Of a DNA stretch of 64,000 bases, positions 7,328-15,436 are shown in pieces. The notes beneath the pieces are model-generated. The model worked only from the letters and a program-made list of their open reading frames with translations, was not told where the DNA came from and did not search any database. The position numbers and the translations under genes are program-made. The stretch comes from Burkholderia sp. SRS-46. GTDB taxonomy: Bacteria > Pseudomonadota > Gammaproteobacteria > Burkholderiales > Burkholderiaceae. The DNA lies in contig NZ_PTXL01000006.1 in assembly GCF_004343775.1 (NCBI RefSeq), positions 372,001 to 436,000 on the forward strand. The letters run 5' to 3'. Position 1 is the stretch's first letter. The number at the start of each line of letters is the position of its first letter.

Positions 7328-8851
7328 GTGACCCAACCGAATCGCTACGATCTGCTCGTCGTAGGCGGCGGCATCAACGGCGCGGGCATTGCGCGCGATG
7401 CGGCCGGCCGCGGCCTGTCGGTCATGCTCTGCGAGCAGGACGATCTCGCGTCGCACACGTCGTCGGCCAGCACGAAGCTGATTCACGGCGGGCTGCGGTA
7501 TCTCGAGTACCGGGAATTCGGGCTCGTGCGCAAGGCGCTGCAGGAGCGCGAGACGCTGCTGCGCGCGGCGCCGCACATCATGTGGCCGCTGCGCTTCGTG
7601 ATGCCGCACATGCCGAACCTGCGTCCGGCCTGGCTGATCCGCATCGGCCTGTTTCTCTACGATCACCTCGCGAAGCGCGAGCTGCTGCCCGGCTCGCGCG
7701 GCATCGACATGCGCCGCCATCCGGCCGGCGCGCCGCTGATCGATTCGATCAAGCGCGGCTTCGTGTATTCCGACGGCTGGGTCGACGACGCGCGCCTCGT
7801 CGTGCTGAACGCGCTCGACGCGAAGGAGCGCGGCGCCGAGATCCTCACGCGCACCAAGCTCGTGTCCGCCGAGCGGCACGGCGACGAATGGGAAGCGCGG
7901 CTGCAGCACGCGGACGGCTCGATCCGCGTCGTGCGCGCCCGCGCGATCGCGAACGCGGCCGGCCCGTGGGTCGGCGACGTGCTGCATGGCGCGCTCGGCC
8001 GCGGCGCGCAGCACAGCGTGCGCCTCGTGAAGGGCAGCCACATCATCACGCGGCGCCTGTTCGATCACGATCATGCGTACATCTTCCAGAACCCGGACAA
8101 GCGGATCATCTTCGCGATTCCGTACGAGCGCGACTTCACGCTGATCGGCACGACCGACGTCGAATACACGAACGATCCGGCCAAGGTCGCGATCGACGGC
8201 AACGAGACGCAGTACCTATGCGACTCGATCAACCGCTACTTCAAGCGCAAGATCGCGCCGGCCGACGTGCACTGGACCTACTCGGGCGTGCGCCCGCTGC
8301 TCGAGGACGAGAACGCCACGAACGCATCGGCCGTCACCCGCGACTACCGCCTCGAGCTGGACGACGGCGCGGGCGCGCCGCTGCTGTCGGTGTTCGGCGG
8401 CAAGATCACGACGTTCCGCAAGCTCGCGGAAGACGCCGGCGACCTGCTGTGCCGCGCGCTCGGCCGCGACGCCGCGTCGTGGACCGCCGGCGCGCCGCTG
8501 CCGGGCGGCGACATCGCCGATGCGAAATTCGACGCGTTCGCCGCGCAGTTCGCGAAGCGTCACCCGTGGCTGCCCGCCGCGCTCGCGCGCCGCTATGCGC
8601 GCGCGTACGGCACGCGCGCCGAACGCATGGTGGGCAGTGCGACGTCGCTCGCCGGGCTCGGCGCGGAAATCGCGCCGGGCATCCACGAGGCCGAACTGCG
8701 CTACCTGCGCGACGTCGAATGGGCGACCCGCGCGCAGGACGTGCTGTGGCGCCGCTCGAAGCTCGGCCTGCACGTTGCGCCGGGCACGCTCGACGCGGTG
8801 ACGGCCGCGCTCGACACCTGGTTCGCCGCCGCACCCGTGCATCACGCCTGA
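7328..8851 (+). CDS. glpD: Aerobic glycerol-3-phosphate dehydrogenase
   Basis: A 507-residue membrane-associated flavoenzyme oxidising sn-glycerol-3-phosphate to dihydroxyacetone phosphate and passing electrons to quinone. The N-terminus has the Rossmann FAD motif V-V-G-G-G-I-N-G-A-G (about 10-19), followed by S-S-A-S-T-K-L-I-H-G-G-L-R-Y-L and, near residue 270, the I-G-T-T-D-V-E-Y segment typical of GlpD. Length matches the E. coli enzyme (501). GTG start 7328 has AAGGAC 8 bases upstream; no ATG fits. It is first in glpD-glpK-glpF and probably GlpR-controlled through the sites at 7250-7297. A 81-base gap separates it from glpK. Confidence 0.95.
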   Translation: MTQPNRYDLLVVGGGINGAGIARDAAGRGLSVMLCEQDDLASHTSSASTKLIHGGLRYLEYREFGLVRKALQERETLLRAAPHIMWPLRFVMPHMPNLRPAWLIRIGLFLYDHLAKRELLPGSRGIDMRRHPAGAPLIDSIKRGFVYSDGWVDDARLVVLNALDAKERGAEILTRTKLVSAERHGDEWEARLQHADGSIRVVRARAIANAAGPWVGDVLHGALGRGAQHSVRLVKGSHIITRRLFDHDHAYIFQNPDKRIIFAIPYERDFTLIGTTDVEYTNDPAKVAIDGNETQYLCDSINRYFKRKIAPADVHWTYSGVRPLLEDENATNASAVTRDYRLELDDGAGAPLLSVFGGKITTFRKLAEDAGDLLCRALGRDAASWTAGAPLPGGDIADAKFDAFAAQFAKRHPWLPAALARRYARAYGTRAERMVGSATSLAGLGAEIAPGIHEAELRYLRDVEWATRAQDVLWRRSKLGLHVAPGTLDAVTAALDTWFAAAPVHHA

Positions 8852-8932
8852 CTCGTTTTCGACTCACCCAGACGCGCCGCCTTCGTGCGGCGCGCATCAC
8901 AACTAAGCCAATTACGGATGGAGATGAGAGAC

Positions 8933-10435
8933 ATGCAGGATCAGTACATTCTCGCGCTCGACCAGGGCACGACGAGCTCCCGCGCGATGCTGTTCGATCG
9001 CCAGGGCAACATCGTGTCGACCGCGCAAAAGGAATTCGAGCAGATCTACCCGCAACCCGGCTGGGTCGAGCACGACCCGCAGGAAATCTGGTCGACGCAG
9101 GCCGGCGTCGCCGCCGAGGCCGTCACCCGCACGGGCCTGAACGGCACGTCGATCGCCGCGATCGGCATCACCAACCAGCGCGAGACGACGATCGTCTGGG
9201 ATCGCGAGACGGGCCAGCCCGTCTACAACGCGATCGTCTGGCAGGACCGCCGCACCGCCGACTTCTGCGATTCGCTGAAAGCACAGGGGCTCGAGGCGAA
9301 GGTGCGCGCGAAGACCGGCCTGCCGATCGACTCGTACTTCTCCGCGACCAAGATCCGCTGGATCCTCGACAACGTGCCCGGCGCGCGCGACAAGGCGCGC
9401 CAGGGCAAGCTCGCGTTCGGCACCGTCGACAGCTGGCTCGTGTGGAACTTCACGAAGCACGAGCTGCACGTGACCGACGTGACGAACGCGTCGCGCACGA
9501 TGCTGTTCAACATCCACACGCGCGAGTGGGACAGCGAGCTGCTCGAGCTGCTCGACATCCCGCGCAGCATGCTGCCGGAAGTGAAGGCGTCGTCCGAGAT
9601 CTACGGCCACACGAAGACCACGGTGTTCGCGTCGAAGATCCCGCTCGCGGGCATCGCCGGCGACCAGCAGGCCGCGCTGTTCGGCCAGATGTGCACGGCG
9701 TCGGGCATGGTGAAGAACACCTACGGCACCGGCTGCTTCCTGATGATGAACACCGGCGACAAGCCGATCGAGTCGAAGAACAACCTCGTCACGACGATCG
9801 CCTGGCAGATCGGCGACGACGTGCAGTACGCGCTCGAAGGCAGCATCTTCATCGCGGGCGCGGTCGTGCAGTGGCTGCGCGACGGCCTCGGCATCATCAA
9901 GAGCGCGGCGGAAATCGAAGCGCTCGCGGAAAGCGTGCCGCACACCGACGGCGTCTACCTCGTGCCCGCGTTCGCCGGCCTCGGCGCGCCGCACTGGAAC
10001 GCCCGCGCGCGCGGCTCGCTGTTCGGCGTCACGCGCGGCACGACGTCCGCGCACCTCGCGCGCGCGGCGCTCGATTCGATCGCGTACCAGTCGCTCGACG
10101 TGCTCGCGGCGATGGAGGCCGATTCCGGGATCAGCGTCGGCGAACTGCGCGTCGACGGCGGCGCCAGCGCGAACAACCTGCTGATGCAGTTCCAGGCGGA
10201 CCTGCTCGGCGTCGACGCGGTGCGCCCGCAGATCACCGAGACGACCGCGCTCGGCGCGGCCTATCTCGCGGGCCTCGCGATCGGCTACTGGAAGAACCTC
10301 GACGAACTGCGCAGCCAGTGGCAGCTCGACCGCCGCTTCTCGCCGTCCATGCCGAAGGAGCAGGTCGAACGCTGCATGTCCGGCTGGCAGCGTGCGGTGC
10401 GCGCCGCGAAGGCGTGGGCCGACGACACCCAGTAA
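8933..10435 (+). CDS. glpK: Glycerol kinase
   Basis: A 500-residue FGGY-family kinase making glycerol-3-phosphate from glycerol and ATP, cytoplasmic. The N-terminal L-A-L-D-Q-G-T-T-S-S-R phosphate-binding motif (about 7-17), W-V-E-H-D-P-Q-E near 45, N-Q-R-E-T-T near 80, and the FGGY signature region G-V-Y-L-V-P-A-F-A-G-L-G-A-P-H-W near 340 are all present. The start is chosen at ATG 8933 (M-Q-D-Q-Y) because GGAG at 8920-8923 is 9 bases upstream and the 500-residue product equals the family length; in-frame ATGs at 8918 and 8924 overlap that site. Second gene of the glycerol operon. Confidence 0.95.
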   Translation: MQDQYILALDQGTTSSRAMLFDRQGNIVSTAQKEFEQIYPQPGWVEHDPQEIWSTQAGVAAEAVTRTGLNGTSIAAIGITNQRETTIVWDRETGQPVYNAIVWQDRRTADFCDSLKAQGLEAKVRAKTGLPIDSYFSATKIRWILDNVPGARDKARQGKLAFGTVDSWLVWNFTKHELHVTDVTNASRTMLFNIHTREWDSELLELLDIPRSMLPEVKASSEIYGHTKTTVFASKIPLAGIAGDQQAALFGQMCTASGMVKNTYGTGCFLMMNTGDKPIESKNNLVTTIAWQIGDDVQYALEGSIFIAGAVVQWLRDGLGIIKSAAEIEALAESVPHTDGVYLVPAFAGLGAPHWNARARGSLFGVTRGTTSAHLARAALDSIAYQSLDVLAAMEADSGISVGELRVDGGASANNLLMQFQADLLGVDAVRPQITETTALGAAYLAGLAIGYWKNLDELRSQWQLDRRFSPSMPKEQVERCMSGWQRAVRAAKAWADDTQ

Positions 10436-10516
10436 GCGCTCGACACGACCAACGCAATACAACAATGCAGGCGGGCCGCGCGATGCGCGAGTCCGCCGCT
10501 ACCTACGAGAGACAAC

Positions 10517-11233
10517 ATGTCACCTTATTTCGCAGAATTCATCGGCACCGCGATCCTCGTGCTGCTCGGCAACGGCGCGGTCGCGAACGTGCTGCTCGCC
10601 AACACCAAGGGCAAGGGCGCCGACCTCATCGTGATCGTGTGGGGCTGGGCGATGGCCGTCTTCGTCGCCGTCTACGTGACCGCGTCGTTCAGCGGCGCAC
10701 ACCTGAACCCGATCGTGACGGTCAGCCTCGCGCTCGCGCACAAGTTCGCGTGGTCGAAGGTCGGCGGCTACATCCTCGCGCAGATGCTCGGCGGGATGGC
10801 CGGCGCGCTGATCGTATGGCTCGCGTATCGCCAGCACTTCGCGAAGGAAACCGATGCGGACCTGAAGCTCGCGGTGTTCTGCACCGCGCCGGCAATCCGC
10901 AGCGTCCGTCACAACGTGCTGACCGAAGCGATCTGCACGTTCGTGCTGATCCTCGGCGTGCTGTACCTCGCGTCGCCGCAGGTCGGGCTCGGTGCGCTCG
11001 ACGCGCTGCCGGTCGGCCTGCTCGTGCTCGGCATCGGCATCTCGCTCGGCGGCCCGACCGGCTACGCGATGAGCCCGGCGCGCGACCTCGCGCCGCGCAT
11101 CATGCACGCGCTGCTGCCGATTCCCGGCAAGCGCGACAGCGACTGGCGCTATGCGTGGATTCCGGTGATCGGCCCGCTGCTCGGCGGTTCGCTCGCGGCA
11201 GGGCTGTATCTGACGCTGCACGTGCCGCACTGA
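10517..11233 (+). CDS. glpF: Glycerol facilitator (aquaglyceroporin) GlpF with altered NPA motifs
   Basis: A 238-residue six-helix inner-membrane channel for glycerol and small polyols, last gene of glpDKF. Length and topology fit MIP channels (E. coli GlpF 281). The two pore-lining NPA boxes are altered: the first is N-P-I at 64-66 (G-A-H-L-N-P-I-V-T-V), the second S-P-A at 186-188, while the following selectivity Arg (R189) and Asp are kept. Second-box Asn is normally near-invariant, so pore properties may differ from E. coli GlpF, but the operon context still argues for glycerol. ATG 10517 follows GAGAGACAAC. Confidence 0.9.
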   Translation: MSPYFAEFIGTAILVLLGNGAVANVLLANTKGKGADLIVIVWGWAMAVFVAVYVTASFSGAHLNPIVTVSLALAHKFAWSKVGGYILAQMLGGMAGALIVWLAYRQHFAKETDADLKLAVFCTAPAIRSVRHNVLTEAICTFVLILGVLYLASPQVGLGALDALPVGLLVLGIGISLGGPTGYAMSPARDLAPRIMHALLPIPGKRDSDWRYAWIPVIGPLLGGSLAAGLYLTLHVPH

Positions 11234-11275
11234 CGCGGCCGCATCGACGCGCCATCGCGTCGCCCCCCCCCCGAC

Positions 11276-11309
11276 AGCCCGCGCGCCGCAAGGCCGCGGG
11301 CTGTTTTTT
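11276..11309 (+). terminator. Terminator of the glpDKF operon
   Basis: 8-bp GC stem (11276-11283 with 11295-11302), 11-base loop, then a run of six T (11304-11309), 42 bases after the glpF stop. Confidence 0.9.
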
Positions 11310-11346
11310 CGTCCGCGCGGCATCGGGGCTATCCGCCCTGCTCGCC

Positions 11347-12606
11347 CTATCCACCCGGTTCGCCGCGCGATGCCGGCAGCAGCGTCTTCAGCTTCACGCC
11401 CTCGTCGGCGAGCGTCGCGGGCGCCACCGACGCGCCGCGCTCGACCAGCATCCGCGCCAGCTTCATTTCCTTCGCGAAGCCGGGCGCGCGGCCGAAGCCG
11501 CTCGCCGCGACGAGCCGGCCGCCCGCGTCGAAGTGGAAGTGGATCGCGTCGTCGCGATCGACCCGGCGCACCACCGCATGCTCGCCGAGCGCCGGCTCGC
11601 CGGCGACCTGCAACTGGCCGTCGTACTGATCCGACCAGAACCACGGCAGATCGCGATACGGCTCGGCCGCGCCGAGCATGTTGCGCGCGGCGACGCGCGC
11701 CTGCGTCTCGGCGCCGTGCCACGTCTCCTGGCGCATCGGCCGCCCCGACAGCGCGCTCGGGAACACCGCGACGTCGCCCGCCGCGTAGATGCCCGGCGCG
11801 GACGTCTCGAGCCGCGCGTTCACCACGATGCCGCGCGCGACGGCAAGGCCCGCGTCGCGCGCGAGTTCGTCGGCGGGCGCGATGCCGATGCCGACCACGA
11901 CCGTGTCGGCAAGCAGCGTATCGCCGTCGTCGAGCGCGACGGCCAGCGCGTCGCCCGCCGTGCGCTCGATCGCGACGGGCGCCCGGTTCACGCGGATCCG
12001 CACGCCGTGCTGCGCATGCAGCGCCTGCACGCGCGCGGCGAGCGCCTCCGGCACCGCGCGGCCGAGCACGCGCGGCGCGGCTTCGAGCACGGTCACGCGG
12101 CACCCGCGCCGGCATGCCGACGCCGCGACTTCGAGCCCGACGAAGCCGCCGCCGACCAGCACGACCCGCGCATCGGGCACGAGGCGCCCGGCGAGCGTGG
12201 CCGCATCGTCGAGCGTGCGCAGCGCGACCACGCCGTCCAGTTCCGCGCCGGGAATCGCGAGGCGGCGCGCCCGCCCGCCGGTCGCGAGCAGCAGCGCGTC
12301 GTACGCGATGCCGCGGCCGTCCGCCAGCACCACGTCGCGCGCCTGCGGATCGATCCGCGCGACGCGCGCGACGACGTGCTCGATGCCGTCCGCGCGCCAC
12401 GCGTCGGGCGCGCGCAGCCGGCATTGCGCCGCCGCGCGCTCGCCGGTCAGCACGCCCTTCGACAGCGGCGGCCGCTCGTACGGCAGGTGCGTCTCCGCGC
12501 CGATCAGCGCGATGCGTCCGCCCCACCCTGCTTCGCGCAGCGCCTGCGCCGCGCGGCCGCCGACATGGCCCGCGCCGACGATCGCCATCACCCGCTCGTT
12601 CGCCAT
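11347..12606 (-). CDS. mocF: FAD-dependent ferredoxin reductase, MocF-like
   Basis: A 419-residue NAD(P)H:ferredoxin reductase of the rubredoxin/putidaredoxin reductase type. The FAD motif V-G-A-G-H-V-G-G-R-A lies at about 11-20, a second NAD-binding motif V-L-V-G-G-G-F-V-G-L-E near 150, and the C-terminal FAD segment I-Y-A-A-G-D-V-A near 270. It starts 4 bases after the Rieske ferredoxin stop, so the two are co-transcribed with the oxygenase upstream. The set oxygenase-ferredoxin-reductase corresponds to mocD-mocE-mocF of rhizopine catabolism in rhizobia (established knowledge), where it removes the O-methyl group. The moc name is by gene set and family, not by measured activity. Confidence 0.82.
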   Translation of the reverse strand: MANERVMAIVGAGHVGGRAAQALREAGWGGRIALIGAETHLPYERPPLSKGVLTGERAAAQCRLRAPDAWRADGIEHVVARVARIDPQARDVVLADGRGIAYDALLLATGGRARRLAIPGAELDGVVALRTLDDAATLAGRLVPDARVVLVGGGFVGLEVAASACRRGCRVTVLEAAPRVLGRAVPEALAARVQALHAQHGVRIRVNRAPVAIERTAGDALAVALDDGDTLLADTVVVGIGIAPADELARDAGLAVARGIVVNARLETSAPGIYAAGDVAVFPSALSGRPMRQETWHGAETQARVAARNMLGAAEPYRDLPWFWSDQYDGQLQVAGEPALGEHAVVRRVDRDDAIHFHFDAGGRLVAASGFGRAPGFAKEMKLARMLVERGASVAPATLADEGVKLKTLLPASRGEPGG

Positions 12607-12610
12607 CGCG

Positions 12611-12919
12611 TCAGACCTCGATCAGGATGCGGCCGCCCTCGACCTTCGCCGGGTAGGTGCGCAGCTTCTCGCAGACCGGCGCGGACAGCGGCCGGCCGTC
12701 GCGGATGTCGAAGCGTCCGTTGTGCTTCGGGCATTCGATCACGTGCGCCATCACGAGCCCGTCGGCGAGATGCACGTGCTCGTGCGTGCACCGGCCGTCG
12801 CTCGCATACACGTGGCCGTCGACCCGGTAGATCGCGTAGGTATGCCCCGCGTGATCGAAGCGCATTACGTCTTCGTCGTCGATCGCGTCGAGTGCACCGG
12901 TATCGATCCATTGCGTCAT
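12611..12919 (-). CDS. mocE: Rieske [2Fe-2S] ferredoxin, MocE-like
   Basis: A 102-residue soluble Rieske ferredoxin. The cluster ligands are visible as C44-T-H46 and C63-P-K-H66, the two C-x-H / C-x2-H boxes, and the length fits small oxygenase ferredoxins. It would carry electrons from the reductase encoded directly downstream to the di-iron oxygenase encoded upstream, whose stop is 58 bases away. ATG 12919 is preceded on the minus strand by CCCCCAGGAG at good spacing, giving a strong ribosome-binding site. Confidence 0.88.
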   Translation of the reverse strand: MTQWIDTGALDAIDDEDVMRFDHAGHTYAIYRVDGHVYASDGRCTHEHVHLADGLVMAHVIECPKHNGRFDIRDGRPLSAPVCEKLRTYPAKVEGGRILIEV

Positions 12920-12948
12920 GATTCGTGTCTCCTGGGGGTAAGGGTTCT

Positions 12949-12976
12949 ATGCGGGTTCGATGCGGGTTCGATGCGG
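12949..12976. repeat. Short tandem repeat between mocE and mocD
   Basis: Two perfect 11-bp copies of ATGCGGGTTCG (12949-12959, 12960-12970) and a third partial copy (12971-12976), just after the desaturase-like gene's stop. Possibly replication slippage; no function seen. Confidence 0.8.
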
Positions 12977-12977
12977 C

Positions 12978-14063
12978 TCAGGCCCGCGCGGCGTCCGGCA
13001 CGGGCCGCTCGATCCGATAGGACGGATCGCGCGTCTGCCGCACCAGCGCGGGCACGATCTCCGCGTAGGCGGCCAGCGTGCTGCGGTACGGCGGCGGCAT
13101 GTCGGCCTTCACCACCTCGTGCAGTCGCGGCAGCGCATGGAACGGCACCATCGGGAACATGTGGTGCTCGACGTGGTAGTTCATGTTCCAGTACAGGAAG
13201 CGGAACACCGGGTTCATCCGCACGGTCCGGCAGTTGCGGCGGTGGTCGAGCACGTTCTCGGGCATGCCCGCGTGCTGCGTGAGGCCGAAGAACAGGTACA
13301 GCCACGCGCCGTACAGGCTCGGCAGCCCGATGTAGAGCAGCGGCAGGAGCGTGTGCCAGTACCAGGACGCACCGATCACGGCCGCGTGGATCGCGAGGTG
13401 GATGCGCACCTCGCGCACGACCTTCGGCCATGCCGATTCGGGCACGAAGGTGCGCTCCTCGTCGTCGACGCGGCCGGTGCACGCGATCGCGATCATCTTG
13501 CGCAGCTCGCCGGCCACGTGCTTCAGCGCGACGACGTTCAACGCGAGCCCGAGCCAGTCGGTCGGCTTCGGCGCGGCGATTTCCGGATCGCGCCCGACCA
13601 CCAGCGTATCGGTGTGATGGCGCGCATGGCTCCAGCGCCACACGGTCGCGCGTCGGAACACCTGGAACGACGCGACCTGGTACAGCACGTCGTTCATCCA
13701 GCGCGTGCGGAACGCGGTGCCGTGCCCGCACTCGTGCCAGCGCGAGTCGGCCGGGCTGCAGTAGAGCGTGCCGTACACGAAGAACGCGGGCACCGCCCAC
13801 GCCGAGTGCGCGCGCCACGCGAGCCAGGCGAGCACGCCGCTGGCCACGATCGCCGCATACCAGATCAGCGTGTCGCGGATCGCGCGCGCATCGCCGCGCT
13901 GCATCAGCTGCTTCATCACCGGCCGCGGCACCGGGCACGCGTACCACTGCGCGTTGACGAGCCCCGCCGTGCGCGCACGCTCGCCCGCGCCGCCGATCAT
14001 TCGGTATTCCTGACGGCGCGCGGATGCGGTGCGATCGCGCGCCGGGTCGTTCGTGTGGGCCAC
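12978..14063 (-). CDS. mocD: Desaturase-like di-iron oxygenase, MocD-like
   Basis: A 361-residue membrane enzyme of the fatty acid desaturase/alkane hydroxylase superfamily. The three His boxes are H-E-C-G-H-G, H-A-R-H-H-T-D and H-V-E-H-H-M-F, separated by hydrophobic membrane segments, as expected for a non-haem di-iron site at the inner membrane. With the adjacent Rieske ferredoxin and reductase it matches MocD of rhizobial rhizopine catabolism, an O-demethylating oxygenase. Start: GTG 14063 with a perfect AAGGAG 6 bases upstream (14070-14075). The longer open frame to 14156 is Arg/Ser/Pro-rich and runs into the operator region, so I reject it. A fatty-acid desaturase is the alternative, made less likely by the inositol-type neighbours. 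Confidence 0.8.
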   Translation of the reverse strand: MAHTNDPARDRTASARRQEYRMIGGAGERARTAGLVNAQWYACPVPRPVMKQLMQRGDARAIRDTLIWYAAIVASGVLAWLAWRAHSAWAVPAFFVYGTLYCSPADSRWHECGHGTAFRTRWMNDVLYQVASFQVFRRATVWRWSHARHHTDTLVVGRDPEIAAPKPTDWLGLALNVVALKHVAGELRKMIAIACTGRVDDEERTFVPESAWPKVVREVRIHLAIHAAVIGASWYWHTLLPLLYIGLPSLYGAWLYLFFGLTQHAGMPENVLDHRRNCRTVRMNPVFRFLYWNMNYHVEHHMFPMVPFHALPRLHEVVKADMPPPYRSTLAAYAEIVPALVRQTRDPSYRIERPVPDAARA

Positions 14064-14152
14064 CCGTGTCTCCTTGATTGCGGGTCGTCGGGAAGCGCGG
14101 CGAGAGGCGCGCTTCGGTGTGGAAGCAAAATTAGGCGACCGGCCCGGGCAGC

Positions 14153-14168
14153 TCAACGGAAACGTTGA
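14153..14168. promoter_or_regulatory. 16-bp palindrome in the moc divergent region
   Basis: TCAACG-GAAA-CGTTGA, perfect 6-bp arms, between the mocD-like and LacI-type genes and abutting the operator at 14165-14182. It may be a second regulator site or part of a composite site. Confidence 0.5.
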
Positions 14169-14182
14169 CGAAATTTCGCCAT
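14165..14182. promoter_or_regulatory. Candidate operator 1 of the local LacI-type regulator
   Basis: An 18-bp near-palindrome TTGACGAAATTTCGCCAT with 7 of 9 pairs matching. A closely matching 18-mer recurs at 15347-15364 before the next gene of the same cluster. The shared pattern is TTGRCGA-N4-TCGYCA. It lies 65 bases before the LacI-type ATG and 102 bases from the oxygenase start, so it could control both directions. Confidence 0.6.
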
Positions 14183-14246
14183 CGCTCTAGCGTACCGGGC
14201 AGCGCCACGCACCCGATGGCGACGATTCAACGATGGAGACGGCACG

Positions 14247-15311
14247 ATGGCAGGCGAATCCGGCCCGCGCTGGCGCAAGCGCACCGCGCGCTTCGACGAG
14301 ATCGCGGCGCTTGCGGGCGTCAGCACGACCACCGTCGATCGCGTGCTGAACGAGCGCGGCAGCGTGTCCGCGCAGGCGCGCGAGCGCGTCGTCGCGGCCG
14401 CCCGGCAGCTCGGCGTGCCGCGCCAGTTGCCCGACACGCGGCACGGGCTGATCCATGTCGACGTGCTGCTGCCCGACACCGACACCCCGTTCTTCCAGCG
14501 GCTCCAGCAGGCGCTGCAGCGCTCGCTGCAGATGCTCGACCGGCGCGTGGTCGTGCACCGGACGATCGTCCCGGCCGGCGACGACGCGCGCGTCGCCGCG
14601 CTGATCGAGCGGCCCGCGTACCGGCGCGCGGCGCTGCTCGTCACGACCCGCGACACCGCGCGCGTGCGCGACGCGCTCGCCGGCGCGATCGCGCGCGGCG
14701 AAAGCGTCGTCACGATGGTGACCGACATCGGCAACGTCGCGCGCCTGCACTATGCGGGCATCGACAACTATCGCGCGGGCCGCACCGCGGGCTACTACCT
14801 CGGCCGCCTCGCGCGGCGGCCCGGCCGGGTGCTGCTGCTCGGTGCGCGGATGGACTACCGCGCGCACGTCGACCGGATCGCCGGCTGCCGCGACCAGCTC
14901 GCACAGGCGTTCGCCGATCTCGCGTGCGACGGCGACGCCGTCGAGACGCTCGACGACGACGATCGCTGCTACCGGGCGGTCGCCCGCGCGCTGCAGGCCC
15001 ACGCCGACGTGGTCGGGATCTACAACAGCGGCGGCGGTTCGGCCGGCGTCGAGACGGCGCTGCGCAAGTTCGGCGCGAGCGGCCGCGTGGTGTGGGTCGG
15101 GCACGAGATGCTCGACCAGCACCGCCGCTACATCGAGGCCGGTGCGATGGACATCGCGATCGACCAGGATCCGGACGGCCAGGTGATTGCCGCGCTGCAG
15201 CACCTGCTGCATGCATGCGGCGTCGTCGAGCAGCCGCCGCCGAGCGATCCGGTCGAGTTTCGCGTGTTCTGCTCGGCGAACGTCAGAACCAGCCCCTACC
15301 TGCTGCCCTGA
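14247..15311 (+). CDS. LacI-family transcriptional regulator
   Basis: A 354-residue regulator. The N-terminal helix-turn-helix F-D-E-I-A-A-L-A-G-V-S-T-T-T-V-D-R-V-L-N (about 16-35) is the LacI signature. The rest is a periplasmic-binding-protein-like sensor with the G-I-D-N-Y-R-A-G-R-T-A-G-Y-Y-L hinge-region motif near 171, indicating a sugar or cyclitol ligand. It is divergent from the mocDEF-like genes and leads the two TIM-barrel genes and the dehydrogenase-like gene; the palindromic sites at 14165 and 15347 are its likely targets. ATG 14247 has GGAGAC 6-10 bases upstream. Ligand unknown; a methyl-inositol or inosamine is inferred from the neighbours. Confidence 0.88.
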   Translation: MAGESGPRWRKRTARFDEIAALAGVSTTTVDRVLNERGSVSAQARERVVAAARQLGVPRQLPDTRHGLIHVDVLLPDTDTPFFQRLQQALQRSLQMLDRRVVVHRTIVPAGDDARVAALIERPAYRRAALLVTTRDTARVRDALAGAIARGESVVTMVTDIGNVARLHYAGIDNYRAGRTAGYYLGRLARRPGRVLLLGARMDYRAHVDRIAGCRDQLAQAFADLACDGDAVETLDDDDRCYRAVARALQAHADVVGIYNSGGGSAGVETALRKFGASGRVVWVGHEMLDQHRRYIEAGAMDIAIDQDPDGQVIAALQHLLHACGVVEQPPPSDPVEFRVFCSANVRTSPYLLP

Positions 15312-15346
15312 GCGACCCCGGCGCCGGCGGAAAATCGAGCGCCATC

Positions 15347-15364
15347 TTGGCGATTTTTCGTCAA
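15347..15364. promoter_or_regulatory. Candidate operator 2 of the local LacI-type regulator
   Basis: TTGGCGATTTTTCGTCAA; its reverse complement matches the site at 14165-14182 at 15 of 18 positions. It sits in the 125-base gap between the regulator stop and the TIM-barrel gene, 73 bases before that gene's ATG. Confidence 0.6.
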
Positions 15365-15436
15365 CGCGGCGCGTGCATGGCGCGATCCCCATCCGTACAT
15401 TGAGCAGCCATCGACGCTTGCAACGGACTGGAGACG

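Noticed and set aside
7291..12921. Very long open frame (about 1876 codons) across the glp operon and reductase region
   Set aside because: It is an out-of-phase shadow of glpD, glpK, glpF and the antisense of mocF/mocE; composition is Arg/Ala-rich, as expected from GC-rich codon shadows.
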